From NCBI RefSeq assembly GCF_026319365.1, contig NZ_JAPDMS010000002.1, positions 124,001 through 188,000 on the forward strand: 64,000 nt of DNA. The letters are read 5' to 3'. The notes beneath the pieces are model-generated. The model had not been told where the DNA came from, did no database searches, and saw nothing but the letters and a program-made list of their open reading frames with translations. The translations under genes were made by a program, and so were the position numbers. Below, one piece after another: positions 8,517 through 17,872 of this stretch (the first letter of the stretch is position 1; each line of letters opens with the position of its first letter). The DNA comes from Methylophaga sp. OBS1. GTDB taxonomy: Bacteria; Pseudomonadota; Gammaproteobacteria; Nitrosococcales; Methylophagaceae.

Positions 8517-9194
8517 ATGGCAGTTAAGACAGCAATAAAAGTAAAAAATTTAACCCACACTGTAACTGCCAATACCGGCGACCTGACCATATTGAAAAGT
8601 ATTGATATGGAAATCAAGGAAGGCGAATCGGTCGCCATTGTCGGTGCCTCCGGTTCCGGCAAGTCCACACTGCTCGGCCTGTTGGCGGGCCTGGATATCA
8701 ATACCGCGGGTGAGATTTATCTCTATGACCACGCATTTTCCGAGATGGATGAAGAAGCCCGCGCTTTACTGCGCGGACAATATGTCGGTTTCATTTTTCA
8801 GTCGTTTCACCTGCTACCCAGTCTGCAGGCCATTGAAAATGTCATGCTGCCCGCTGAACTGAAAGGCGATAAAGACGCCCGTCAAAAAGCCGAAGCCCTG
8901 TTGGCCAAAGTCGGCTTATCCGAGCGGCTGACGCATTATCCCAGTCAGCTATCCGGCGGTGAACAACAGCGGGTAGCCATTGCCCGGGCTTTTGCTTCCA
9001 GCCCCAAGATCCTGTTTGCCGATGAGCCCACCGGCAACCTCGATGAAGGCAATGGCAAAATTATAATTGACCAGCTGTTTGAGCTGAATCAGTCACAGGG
9101 CACTACGCTGATAATGGTCACGCACGACAATGAGCTGGCCAAAAAATGTGACCGGCAATTGGTGATGTCGGCCGGTCAACTGGTGGAAAAATAA
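8517..9194 (+). CDS. ybbA: ABC transporter ATPase YbbA (LolD/MacB type)
   Basis: A 225-residue ATPase with Walker [11 protein letters not shown]-loop region [10 protein letters not shown], signature [14 protein letters not shown], Walker [14 protein letters not shown] and H-loop MVTHD. It belongs to the group that drives type VII (MacB/LolCDE-like) permeases, which work on the periplasmic side rather than moving small solutes. It starts 25 bases from the divergent tesA start and ends 2 bases before the permease, so the pair is one operon. Confidence 0.95.
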   Translation: MAVKTAIKVKNLTHTVTANTGDLTILKSIDMEIKEGESVAIVGASGSGKSTLLGLLAGLDINTAGEIYLYDHAFSEMDEEARALLRGQYVGFIFQSFHLLPSLQAIENVMLPAELKGDKDARQKAEALLAKVGLSERLTHYPSQLSGGEQQRVAIARAFASSPKILFADEPTGNLDEGNGKIIIDQLFELNQSQGTTLIMVTHDNELAKKCDRQLVMSAGQLVEK

Positions 9195-9196
9195 TC

Positions 9197-11656
9197 ATGG
9201 TCTTCGCCTTACGTTTATTACTCAGAGATCTGCGTAGCGGTGACATTCTGACTCTGATTACCGCGCTGATTATCTCGGTCAGTACCGTCACGGCCATCAG
9301 TTTATTTATTGACCGGCTGCAACTGTCTTTTGAAAAAGAATCGGCCAGCCTGCTGGCCGCTGACAGGCTGATTAGAAGTGACGACCCGATTCCTCAGGCG
9401 TGGCGCGATAAAGCCAGCGATCTGTCACTGGAACAGGCTGAAAACACGTCATTCAGAACCATGATTTTCGCCGGAGAGGCATTACAACTCAGCCTGTTAA
9501 ATGCTGTCACTGATTCATACCCGCTTCGTGGTCAGTTTCTGGTCGATGACACGCCTTTCGGGGGTGGTCAGAGCACCCGCCAGCCACCCAAATCCGGCGA
9601 AATCTGGCTATCTTCACGGCTCGCCAGCCTGCTGAATGTGCAAATGGGAGATGAGGTCGAAGTCGGTGAGACCACGCTGACCATTTCGGGCTATCTGGTC
9701 AGAGATCCCGGCTCCAGCAGTTCCGCCTTTGCCGTTTCCCCCCGCGCTGTGATGAATATGACTGATCTGGATGCGACCGGGGTCATCATTCCCGGCAGCC
9801 GGGTGCGCTACAGTCTGTTGCTCGCCGGTGAACAGCAAGCTTTGCAGGAATACCAAAACTGGGTTCAGCCCCAACTTGATGAAGGCCAGCGCTGGCGAAC
9901 GCCGATACAGAAAGGCGAACGTATCGGTGACACCATCGGCAAGGCCCAGTCATTTCTATTTCTGGCCGGTACGCTGGCGGTGATTCTGTCAGGCATCGCG
10001 ATTGCCCTGGCGTCATCGCGTTTTGTGAAGCGGCATTTAATGCAGGTAGCCGTGCTGAAAACCCTCGGAGCAACTCCTGCCACCCTGATAAAAACCTTTC
10101 TGATTCAATTCAGCGTTCTGTTCGTCGCAGGTGTGACAGTGGGCCTCACTATTGGCTGGTTCCTTCAGGGACTGATTTCTTCGGTACTCGCTGATTTAAT
10201 GTCCACCGCTCTGCCTGAACCCTCTCCCAGTCGTCTGTGGTTAGGCATCGCCACCGGCTTTGTTTCCATGCTGGCTTTCTGCCTGCCGCTGATGCAACGA
10301 CTGATCAAAATCTCACCGATGACGGTGTTGCAACCGGCTATCAGACTGGAGCAGAACACGCTGATCATCTACAGCATCGGCTTTATCGGCATGTTCGGGC
10401 TGATGTGTCTCTATACCCAGGGCTTATTACTGCCCAGCATTATGACCCTGGCTATTGCTGGCATCGCCTTACTGGTGTCGGTATTGGGTTTTGCCGTGTT
10501 CCGCCTGGGGCGTTCACTCACTTCGGGCGCCACCAGCGGCTGGCAACTCGGACTCGCCTCGCTGTACCGGCGGCTGGTGCCCAATCTGTTTCAGCTACTG
10601 GTATTTACCTTGATTACTATGCTGGGTCTGATTCTGGTCGGCATTAAAACCAGCCTTATCTCGGACTGGCAGCGCCAGTTACCGGCCGATGCCCCCAATC
10701 ACTACTTATTCAACGTGCAGGCTGATCAAATTGACGCCATTGATCAGATTACTGCAGAACTACAGGTACCGCACTCGGCATGGTATCCGATGGTCAGAGG
10801 CCGGGTGATCTCGGTTAACGGCACCGCTATTCAGTCGCTCTACCCTGAAGGCCGGGGTGAACCCGAGCTTTACGAACGCGAACTCAATCTGACCTGGGCA
10901 GACACTATCGGCAAAGGCAACCGGCTGGTTGAAGGCGATTTTAATGCCGATGGCCTGTCTGTGGAGCAAAGCGCCGCACTGGAAGCCGGTGTCGGTTTGG
11001 GTGATATGTTTGAAATTAATATCGGCGGCAATGTTGTGACTTTGCCTATCACCTCAATTCGCGAGGTCGACTGGGGATCGATGCAACCCAACTTCTATCT
11101 GATCCTGCCTAAAGCAACGTTGCAGGATTACACTGCCAACTTTGTCAGCAGCGTGTTTATCAGCGACAGCAATGCGCAGGCTTTCTATAAAGCCATGGCG
11201 CAGTTCCCCACGGTATCAATGCTGAACGTGGGTGAACTGTTAAAGCAGATTCAGACCATTATCAGTCAGTTGTCTCAGGCGATACAGCTGGTATTGATTT
11301 GCATACTGACGGCAGGGGGCCTGGTGCTGTTGGCCAGTGTACGGGCAACCCTGGAAGAGAGGCTGGAGGAAGGGGCTTTATTGCGGGTATTAGGGGCCAG
11401 AAAAGCACTGGTGCAGCAGTCTTTGTTTGTGGAGTTTGGCGCGCTGGGTCTGTTTTCCGGTGTCATTGCGGCGGCAGGGGCCGAAGCATGCCTGTATGCC
11501 CTGCAGGTGTTTGTCTTTAATGCTCAGGCCAGCTGGCATCCCTTGTTGTGGGGGCTGGGCCCGATTATTGGTGTCAGTATTATCTGCGCGATTGGTCTGT
11601 CGGCCAGCAGAACAGTGCTCAAAGTGCCGCCCATGCATTTACTGCGCGAGTTTTGA
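9197..11656 (+). CDS. ybbP: FtsX-type ABC permease YbbP
   Basis: An 819-residue inner-membrane protein with the expected two FtsX-like halves: an N-terminal helix then a periplasmic domain (about 20-240), three helices (about 255-370), further helices near 385-480, a second periplasmic domain and three C-terminal helices. It ends in the typical PPMHLLREF tail. With YbbA it forms a predicted mechanotransmission ABC system; the cargo is unknown, though linkage to TesA hints at lipid or envelope work. Its stop lies 7 bases from the stop of the convergent LysR gene. Confidence 0.94.
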   Translation: MVFALRLLLRDLRSGDILTLITALIISVSTVTAISLFIDRLQLSFEKESASLLAADRLIRSDDPIPQAWRDKASDLSLEQAENTSFRTMIFAGEALQLSLLNAVTDSYPLRGQFLVDDTPFGGGQSTRQPPKSGEIWLSSRLASLLNVQMGDEVEVGETTLTISGYLVRDPGSSSSAFAVSPRAVMNMTDLDATGVIIPGSRVRYSLLLAGEQQALQEYQNWVQPQLDEGQRWRTPIQKGERIGDTIGKAQSFLFLAGTLAVILSGIAIALASSRFVKRHLMQVAVLKTLGATPATLIKTFLIQFSVLFVAGVTVGLTIGWFLQGLISSVLADLMSTALPEPSPSRLWLGIATGFVSMLAFCLPLMQRLIKISPMTVLQPAIRLEQNTLIIYSIGFIGMFGLMCLYTQGLLLPSIMTLAIAGIALLVSVLGFAVFRLGRSLTSGATSGWQLGLASLYRRLVPNLFQLLVFTLITMLGLILVGIKTSLISDWQRQLPADAPNHYLFNVQADQIDAIDQITAELQVPHSAWYPMVRGRVISVNGTAIQSLYPEGRGEPELYERELNLTWADTIGKGNRLVEGDFNADGLSVEQSAALEAGVGLGDMFEINIGGNVVTLPITSIREVDWGSMQPNFYLILPKATLQDYTANFVSSVFISDSNAQAFYKAMAQFPTVSMLNVGELLKQIQTIISQLSQAIQLVLICILTAGGLVLLASVRATLEERLEEGALLRVLGARKALVQQSLFVEFGALGLFSGVIAAAGAEACLYALQVFVFNAQASWHPLLWGLGPIIGVSIICAIGLSASRTVLKVPPMHLLREF

Positions 11657-11663
11657 ACTGTAC

Positions 11664-12578
11664 TCAGAAGCCTGTGGTCGATTGCTGCTGCCCGAGGGCT
11701 TGCTGCAGAAAGGCCATCATCGCCCGGACCTTGGCAGGCGGTCGCCGATCCGGCGGCGACAGGACATGCAGACCGCCGACATCAACAGCAGGCTGATCCA
11801 GGGCAATCGCCACCAGCTGACCGCTTTCCAACGCCTCGCCTACAATAAAGTCGGGTTGGTAAATCACCCCCTGGCCGCCAATTGCAGCAGCCAATAGTGC
11901 ATCGCCATTGTTGGCTTTGAGGCTACTATTAATAGGTACGCGAATATCGCCTTCACGACCAAAACACCAGTAGCCCCGCCCCTGCATGGGTGACAGGGTA
12001 TAACTCAAACAGTGATGATCAGAGAGCTCGGAAATTCGACGCGGCGTGCCATACCGTTCCAGGTAAGCGGGTGATGCGCAGACCATTAACTCACAGTCAC
12101 CGAGTCGTCTGGCTTTCAGTGGACTGTCAGCAAGATGGCCTATCCGTATCAGCAGATCCCAGCCCTCTTTAAGCAGATCCTGTCTTGCATCGCTCAGTCC
12201 CAGCTCCACCTCGACCTGGGGATAAAGACGGTTGAACTCCGGCAACAAAGGCGCAATAAACCGCACCCCATAGGACAAGGGCACATTCATCCTCAGGCGA
12301 CCGACAACTTCGCTGCGTTGGGCCAGGATTTCCGACTCGGCTTCGTCAACCTCCTGCAAAATCCGCTGGCAGGATTCGAGGTAACGGTGCCCCGCATCGG
12401 TTAGTGTGAGTTGTCTTGTCGTGCGTTGCAGAAGTTTGATCCCCAGTCTTGCCTCCAGGGCATCCACATGTTTGGTCGCCATGGCGGGTGACATATGCAG
12501 CGCACGCCCTGCTGCGGACAAGCTGCCCAGGGCCGCTGCCTCAGAAAAGACCCGCATTCCGGTAAAACGATCCAGCAT
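11664..12578 (-). CDS. LysR-family transcriptional regulator
   Basis: A 304-residue regulator. The N-terminal winged helix-turn-helix is clear (AAALGSLSAAGRALHMSP, then HVDALEARLGIKLLQR), followed by an effector domain from about residue 90. Sequence style (MLDRFTGMRVFSEAA) fits the large subgroup often found next to oxidoreductases. It is divergent from the cytochrome b561 gene at 12726, with 147 bases between them, so that gene is the likeliest target besides itself. Effector unknown. Confidence 0.93.
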   Translation of the reverse strand: MLDRFTGMRVFSEAAALGSLSAAGRALHMSPAMATKHVDALEARLGIKLLQRTTRQLTLTDAGHRYLESCQRILQEVDEAESEILAQRSEVVGRLRMNVPLSYGVRFIAPLLPEFNRLYPQVEVELGLSDARQDLLKEGWDLLIRIGHLADSPLKARRLGDCELMVCASPAYLERYGTPRRISELSDHHCLSYTLSPMQGRGYWCFGREGDIRVPINSSLKANNGDALLAAAIGGQGVIYQPDFIVGEALESGQLVAIALDQPAVDVGGLHVLSPPDRRPPAKVRAMMAFLQQALGQQQSTTGF

Positions 12579-12633
12579 GGATTTCTCACTCTCAGTTAAA
12601 GCTCTTCATTCATAATGCCATGTTCTCCCACTC

Positions 12634-12649
12634 TTAACAGCAAGTTAAA
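12634..12649. promoter_or_regulatory. Possible LysR operator half-site pair
   Basis: TTAAC and GTTAA face each other across five bases, and a further GTTAAAG occurs near 12596. The site lies between the divergent LysR and cytochrome b561 starts. The evidence is only the inverted repeat and its place. Confidence 0.3.
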
Positions 12650-12725
12650 GTATGCGCACGAGACTTGCCTGCCAACCAGGCTGCGGGCGAAACAGAAAAG
12701 TGAATTGAGCTTGAAGGAGATAGCC

Positions 12726-13250
12726 ATGCTGAACGATACACATCAGCGCTACGGTCTGATAACCCGTTTTTTCCATTGGTTAGTGGCCATCCTGGTAATT
12801 CAGCAGTTTTTTAAATTTGCTGACTATATTAACGACGGTGAACACTGGCTGGGTGATACCTTCGGCCCCTACCACACCTCGATCGGTGCATTAATCATGC
12901 TACTGACTGTGGCGCGCCTGTTATGGAGCAAAAAACAGCAATCAGATCGTGCTGTGACTGAGGGCTTATTGGGAAAAATTGCCCGCAACAATCATCGCAT
13001 TATGTATTTCTGCCTGCTGGTGATGCCGCCACTGGGCGTACTTTACATTTACGGTAAAGGCTACCCGGTCAAATTATTCGGCATGACCCTGCTGGACAAA
13101 CCGGCGGGAGAAACGGCCTGGATGATCACGCTGGGGGAACTGCATGGCATACTGGCACTGGTGCTGGTTTTACTGGTGCTGGCTCACTTGTCAGGTGCGC
13201 TATATCACCACTTTATTCGTCGCGATGACACGCTGAAACGCATGGTTTAA
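12726..13250 (+). CDS. Cytochrome b561 family di-haem membrane protein
   Basis: A 174-residue protein with four helices and the family's histidine pattern: ITRFFHWLVA near the N-terminus, GPYHTSIGAL in helix 2, and GELHGILALVLVLLVLAHLSGALYHHF in the last part, together giving ligands for two b-type haems. Such proteins carry electrons between quinol and other acceptors in the inner membrane. The ATG at 12726 follows GAAGGAGATAGCC, a strong ribosome site; an upstream extension to 12615 is not supported. A strong terminator follows at once. Confidence 0.93.
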   Translation: MLNDTHQRYGLITRFFHWLVAILVIQQFFKFADYINDGEHWLGDTFGPYHTSIGALIMLLTVARLLWSKKQQSDRAVTEGLLGKIARNNHRIMYFCLLVMPPLGVLYIYGKGYPVKLFGMTLLDKPAGETAWMITLGELHGILALVLVLLVLAHLSGALYHHFIRRDDTLKRMV

Positions 13251-13255
13251 ACACA

Positions 13256-13288
13256 AAAACGCCCCAGCAGGGAGGCTGGGGCTTTTAT
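13256..13288. terminator. Bidirectional rho-independent terminator
   Basis: The stem GCCCCAGC/GCTGGGGC is flanked by A-rich bases on the left and TTTTATT on the right. It lies between the convergent cytochrome b561 gene and the small gene at 13308-13484. Confidence 0.85.
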
Positions 13289-13307
13289 TGTTTATAAGCC
13301 AGCGAAC

Positions 13308-13484
13308 TTACTCGCTGTCACTTCTGTTTTTTACCCCCTGGTTACCTGGCAGGGTGTTTGAGTCCCTTGGATCGGCCAGGTTGGGATCGTTTTTCTTCTC
13401 TTCATGCTTGATCAGCTTTTTAAACACAAAGCCGATAACGATCAGCGCCGCAACCGCAATAATCGTGATGGTGGTTTTATCCAT
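13308..13484 (-). CDS. Small single-helix membrane protein (58 aa)
   Basis: This short gene encodes one N-terminal helix (MDKTTITIIAVAALIVIGFV) followed by a charged, disordered tail (KKLIKHEEKKNDPNL ... NRSDSE). The ATG has a GAAGGA ribosome site 8 bases upstream, and the stop lies 20 bases from a bidirectional terminator. Those signals make it a real gene despite its size. Function is unknown; the short anchor with a hydrophilic tail is seen in many small inner-membrane proteins. Confidence 0.75.
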   Translation of the reverse strand: MDKTTITIIAVAALIVIGFVFKKLIKHEEKKNDPNLADPRDSNTLPGNQGVKNRSDSE

Positions 13485-13631
13485 TCAAAATTCCTTCGTA
13501 AATACAAATATAAATCGGGCTGAGTCATTTCATCAGGCCATGTTATCTTAGCAAAATTGCCTTTAACGCCGTAGATATTCTGTTAACGTCGGGAAAATCG
13601 GCAATATGCCCCATTATTAGCAAGGATTCTG

Positions 13632-14252
13632 ATGATGAAAATGACCAGGCCACAGCTTGCCATATTGCTGTTCACTGCTTTTTATACCCTCGCTTATGCT
13701 GCGTTTTATATACGCGCACTGAACACCGAATTTATTGGCTATGTGGGGGTCATTGTGATTATCTTCGGCCTGCTCTATGGCACGCTGGATAAAACCCGCA
13801 TGCCTACTTACATTCTGGCGGGGCTGTCATTGTGGGGCCTGATGCACATGATGGGCGGCAGCGTCCAGACTGAAGACGGCGTCCTCTATGCCTGGCGGAT
13901 ATACCCTTTCTATGATGGCGGCGGCGAGTTTTATATCCTCAAATTCGATCAGTTTGTGCATGGTTATCTCTATGCCATTGTCGCGATGCTGTTTCTGCAT
14001 TTGCTGCGCCACTATTTCTGTAATCATCACAGTCAGATTCTGGTGGCTTTTATCGCCTTGTGTGCCGCAATGGGCGTTAGTGCCCTGAACGAACTTATTG
14101 AATTTATTGCCGTGTTGACTGTCCCGGATAACGGGGTTGGCGGTTACTTTAATCTGGCGTTGGATATGGTCTTTAATTTTGCGGGGGCGCTGCTTGGGGT
14201 CATAGCCTATTACCTTTATCACTGCTGCTGGTCACCCGGGATAGAACACTGA
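13632..14252 (+). CDS. Polytopic membrane protein, possibly YjdF/DUF2238-like
   Basis: A 206-residue protein with about six helices. The conserved-looking polar residues GLMHMMGG, KFDQFVHGYLYA and ALNELIEF resemble the DUF2238/YjdF family, which keeps similar His, Asp and Glu residues inside the membrane. Function of that family is unknown. An AAGGA ribosome site precedes the ATG pair at 13632/13635. It stands alone between the small gene and the GGDEF cyclase. Confidence 0.65.
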   Translation: MMKMTRPQLAILLFTAFYTLAYAAFYIRALNTEFIGYVGVIVIIFGLLYGTLDKTRMPTYILAGLSLWGLMHMMGGSVQTEDGVLYAWRIYPFYDGGGEFYILKFDQFVHGYLYAIVAMLFLHLLRHYFCNHHSQILVAFIALCAAMGVSALNELIEFIAVLTVPDNGVGGYFNLALDMVFNFAGALLGVIAYYLYHCCWSPGIEH

Positions 14253-14350
14253 TTCGACAGCTTTTTTGACCGTAAAGCAATTCTCAGTCTGGCTAACTAT
14301 TGTTAAAATCTATTATCGAAAACATCACACCGGATCCGACTCTGTAACCA

Positions 14351-15811
14351 ATGAATGATTCGAAACAAGCGCTTTCTGCAAACGCTCGTGAGCAGTGCTC
14401 TGACATTGCCTACATCGAGTTGCTGGAAACCAAGCAAAAATATCAGGCCTTTATAGAGGGTGCTAACGTGGGCACCTGGGAATGGAATGTCCAGACCGGT
14501 GAAACTCGTTTTAACCAGCGTTGGGCTCAGATTCTGGGTTATCGTCTAGAAGAACTGGAACCCACGACCATCGAAACCTGGCTCAGTCTCGCTCATCCCG
14601 TCGATCTGGAAAAATCCAACCAGGCCATCAGAGCTTGTTTCTCGGGTGAAGCCGAGTTTTATAATGTTGAATGCCGAATGCGCCACAAAGACGGCCACTG
14701 GGTCTGGATACTGGATCGTGGCAAACTGTTCAGCCGCACTGAGGACGGTAAGCCGCTGATGATGTTCGGCACTCACCTCGACATCAGCGAATTGAAAAAC
14801 CGTGAGGAAAAGCTGCTCAAAAGTGAACAGGCGTTCAGTAAGAACTTTCATCACGCAGGTATTGGCATGGCCATTGTCGGCACCAATGGGCACTGGATGC
14901 AGGTCAATCGAGAGCTTTGCAACATCCTGGGTTATACCGAAAAAGAGCTGCTCGCCTTAACCTTTCAGGACATCACGCTGGAAGAGGATCTGGAAAAAGA
15001 TCTGTCGCTGTTTGCCGCAGTCATTGCCGGCCAGCGGGACAATTACCAGATTGAAAAACGCTATCACCATAAAGACGGTCATGTCGTTTATGCCCTGCTG
15101 TCAGTAGCCGTGGTTCGGAAAGAAGATGGTTCAGTAGATAACTTTATTTCGCAGATCATCGATATTTCTGACCTGAGACTGGCCCAGAATCAAATCAGCG
15201 ATCTGCTCAAACAGGCCGAACAGCAGAACCAGTTGCTCAGAGACACCCAGGTCAAACTGGAAGCAGCTAATGCCAGCCTGCTGGAACAGAGCGTGACCGA
15301 TCCTTTGACGGGCCTCGGTAACCGTCGCGTGCTCAACACAGCGCTGGACAGGGAACTGCACCGAACCAGGCGGGCTGAAGACGGTAAACTTTCAGTCATC
15401 ATTCTCGATGTCGATCTCTTCAAACACTACAACGATAGCTATGGTCATCCTGAAGGCGATCGGGCACTGAAAATGCTGGCTGATATTCTGTCCCGAGAAT
15501 GTCGCAACTACGACATTGTCACCCGCTTCGGCGGAGAAGAATTCGCCATCTTACTACCGGATACTGACCAGAAGACCGCGCTGGAGGTCGCTGAGCGCTT
15601 ACGTCTGACAGCCGAAAAAAACGACTGGCCTAACCAGGATCTGACCATCAGCCTGGGGATATGCAGCTGGATGAGTGGTATGCAGGGCGATGAACTGATT
15701 CGCTTCGCCGATAAGGCACTGTATGAGGCAAAAAAAAGCGGCCGTAATTGCTGTACCCACTGGCAGCCGTCAAAAGGTCACACCGATGAGACAGTCGCCA
15801 GCGCCTCATAA
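14351..15811 (+). CDS. PAS-PAS-GGDEF diguanylate cyclase
   Basis: A 486-residue cytosolic protein. Two PAS domains with PAC tails lie at about 30-150 (GTWEWNVQTGETRFNQRW) and 155-275 (GIGMAIVGTNGHWMQVNREL), then a coiled linker and a GGDEF domain (about 310-475). The active site reads GGEEF, and an RxxD inhibitory site (RNYD) sits at the standard spacing before it, so an active, product-inhibited cyclase is expected. PAS-bound cofactor is not evident. It would make c-di-GMP in answer to a cytosolic or redox signal. Confidence 0.93.
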   Translation: MNDSKQALSANAREQCSDIAYIELLETKQKYQAFIEGANVGTWEWNVQTGETRFNQRWAQILGYRLEELEPTTIETWLSLAHPVDLEKSNQAIRACFSGEAEFYNVECRMRHKDGHWVWILDRGKLFSRTEDGKPLMMFGTHLDISELKNREEKLLKSEQAFSKNFHHAGIGMAIVGTNGHWMQVNRELCNILGYTEKELLALTFQDITLEEDLEKDLSLFAAVIAGQRDNYQIEKRYHHKDGHVVYALLSVAVVRKEDGSVDNFISQIIDISDLRLAQNQISDLLKQAEQQNQLLRDTQVKLEAANASLLEQSVTDPLTGLGNRRVLNTALDRELHRTRRAEDGKLSVIILDVDLFKHYNDSYGHPEGDRALKMLADILSRECRNYDIVTRFGGEEFAILLPDTDQKTALEVAERLRLTAEKNDWPNQDLTISLGICSWMSGMQGDELIRFADKALYEAKKSGRNCCTHWQPSKGHTDETVASAS

Positions 15812-16066
15812 CTCGCGCTTATGAGCCTCACTCAACTCACTGGCTCCAGTGGAACTATTCTTATCCTCTTTTTTCGAACTAAAACCGAAGCATTGTCGTT
15901 GAACCGGCATCAGGCTGGCATCCCATGGCGCTCTGAATGTCTAATCTGTGTTAATTTGCCGACGAACTGAGCTTCGACTTGACTGGTACAATGGCATATG
16001 ACGCGATTAAGGATGAAATCGGCGATATCAAGGATGATGTTTATAGATGAAAGAGGATACTCAGTG

Positions 16067-16639
16067 ATGCGAACTGTTGTCTCCCGGCACAGCTATGCTG
16101 TACTTCTCAGCCTGCTGCTAACCAGTGCTGCCAGTGCTGACGATCAGCAAACCGATCAAACCTCGGATAACTGCGAAGTCGTCGGTATCAATTACCAGGA
16201 TAATCCGGAACTGACCCGCGCTGAAAAACTGGCGCTGATGGAGCAAGCTTTTTACGAATCGCTTAAAAGGTTTGAGGACTGTAATCTGTCCGTTAACAGC
16301 AATGCATCATCAAACGGCAATGGCTCAGCAGCCGGAGGCACTTCGGGCGGTGCATCCGCCGCCAGTGAGGCCATGCAGGGCACTGAAGCGGAAACTGAGC
16401 AGGATGCTGTAGCCGCCAGCGATGCCAGTGCCGAAATAAGCAGCGATGAGAGCACCGAGCAGGTGCTCAGTGGTCGGGCAGACAATGGCAGTATCCCTGA
16501 AGATATCCCCCCTGCAGAAAACGATGATGCCATTGCCGCCCAAATCCGGATTGCTGCTGAAGCCGAAACCGACCCTGAAATCCGCAAGAAACTGTGGAAT
16601 GAATACCGTAAATACAAAGGAATGAATGTTGAACATTGA
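16067..16639 (+). CDS. Exported low-complexity protein, first gene of the TolQ-VWA operon
   Basis: A 190-residue protein with a signal peptide (MRTVVSRHSYAVLLSLLLTSAASA). A short folded segment with two cysteines (CEVVGINYQDNP ... RFEDC) comes next, then about 80 residues rich in Ser, Ala, Gly, Asp and Glu, and a helical C-terminus (DPEIRKKLWNEYRKYKG). It is not recognised. The ATG at 16067 (or GTG one codon earlier) follows AGAGGATACTCA. Its last 14 bases overlap the start of the lipoprotein gene, so it is translated with the rest of the operon. Confidence 0.75.
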   Translation: MRTVVSRHSYAVLLSLLLTSAASADDQQTDQTSDNCEVVGINYQDNPELTRAEKLALMEQAFYESLKRFEDCNLSVNSNASSNGNGSAAGGTSGGASAASEAMQGTEAETEQDAVAASDASAEISSDESTEQVLSGRADNGSIPEDIPPAENDDAIAAQIRIAAEAETDPEIRKKLWNEYRKYKGMNVEH

Positions 16640-17864
16640 TCGTTTCAGACACCCCTCCAGACTGCTGGTCTATTTGCTGATCATGATGCATGCGCTGACC
16701 GGCTGTGTGGGTAGTCAGAGCAAGCCTACCGCGACCGGCCCGCAACTGGCTTCAAGCTTTGAAGAAGAAACCAGCGAAGTCACTTACACCGGCCCCAGGC
16801 TGGATGTCATTATTCCGGCCTTTTCCCCCGGCCTGTCGGAAGATGAAGCGAATTATGAAGAAGAGGGTATCTGGCCCGAACTGCGTCGCGCCGAAGCCAA
16901 TCGCTTTGCCTACAAGCTGAAACAGGCACTGGAAGACACCGGCAAATTCGGCGCCGTGCGGGTCACGCCGGATAATACCGCTTCCGGTGATTTGTATGTG
17001 CTGGGTGAGATTATCGAGTCCAACGGCATGGATCTGGCATTTGATATGGAAGTGGTCGATGTCAGCGGCAAGCAGTGGCTGGATGAAAATATCGAACATG
17101 AAGTCACGGAAGGCTTTTACAAAAATCCCAGAAACGAGGGCATCGACGCCTATGACCCGGCCTTTGAAGACGCCGCCAACCGGATTGTGGCCGCCCTGCT
17201 GGAACAACAGCAGCGCCGTCTCGCTGAACTGAAACAGATTGCCGATCTGCGTTTCGGCGCCAGCTTTAATGAACAGGCTTTCCTGCCCTACCTCAACACC
17301 GATGCGCAGCCGATGACGGTCAACGCCATGCCCAGCGATGCTGACCCGCTGTTCCAGCGTGTGAAATCGGTGCGGGTTCGTGAGCAGTTGTTCATTGATA
17401 ACCTGCAGCAGGATTACAGTGGCTTCAGTCAGCAGATGGAAGACAGTTACCTGGTCTGGCAAAAAGCCAGCTTCACTGAAATGCAGCTGAGAAAAGAAGC
17501 CAACACCAAGAGCTGGCTGAAGATTGCCGGCGGTGTACTGCTGGTCGCTGCCGCCATTGCGGCTGCCGCCTCCGGTGAACCTTACGATAACAATATCGGT
17601 GCTGATATCGCTGCGGTCGCCGCCGGTGTCGGTGGCGCAGTACTGATTAACAGTGGCTTCACCTCGCGCGAAGAAGCCAAGATGCATCAGGATGCGATTA
17701 ATGAACTGGGGGAATCGGTCAACCTGGAGATGTCGCCGCAGGTCATCAGCTTTGAGGAAAAAACGGTTGAACTCACCGGTGATGTCGAGGAACAGTTCCA
17801 GCAGTGGCGCGCCTTTATGTCACAAATGTATGAGCTCGAGGCCACCCCTGAAACCCAGCTGTAG
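16626..17864 (+). CDS. Lipoprotein of the TolQ-VWA operon
   Basis: A 412-residue protein with a lipobox (LTGC, cysteine at about residue 27). After a linker, the region VTYTGPRLDVIIPAFSPGL through GDLYVLGEIIESNGMDL resembles a CsgG- or GNA1162-like alpha/beta fold (a pattern impression, not proof). Near residues 298-347 lie two Ala/Gly-rich hydrophobic stretches (GGVLLVAAAIAAAASG and IAAVAAGVGGAVLI), which could insert in a membrane or pack as glycine zippers. It could be the outer-membrane partner of the channel complex. It ends 8 bases before the next gene. Confidence 0.75.
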   Translation: MLNIDRFRHPSRLLVYLLIMMHALTGCVGSQSKPTATGPQLASSFEEETSEVTYTGPRLDVIIPAFSPGLSEDEANYEEEGIWPELRRAEANRFAYKLKQALEDTGKFGAVRVTPDNTASGDLYVLGEIIESNGMDLAFDMEVVDVSGKQWLDENIEHEVTEGFYKNPRNEGIDAYDPAFEDAANRIVAALLEQQQRRLAELKQIADLRFGASFNEQAFLPYLNTDAQPMTVNAMPSDADPLFQRVKSVRVREQLFIDNLQQDYSGFSQQMEDSYLVWQKASFTEMQLRKEANTKSWLKIAGGVLLVAAAIAAAASGEPYDNNIGADIAAVAAGVGGAVLINSGFTSREEAKMHQDAINELGESVNLEMSPQVISFEEKTVELTGDVEEQFQQWRAFMSQMYELEATPETQL

Positions 17865-17872
17865 GTCCGCCC

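Noticed and set aside
13288..13551. Plus-strand open frame of 87 codons
   Set aside because: It runs antisense to the 58-codon gene, which has a ribosome site and terminator, and its translation looks like no real protein.
16752..17687. Long minus-strand open frame under the lipoprotein gene
   Set aside because: It is an antisense shadow of a gene with a clear lipobox and operon context.
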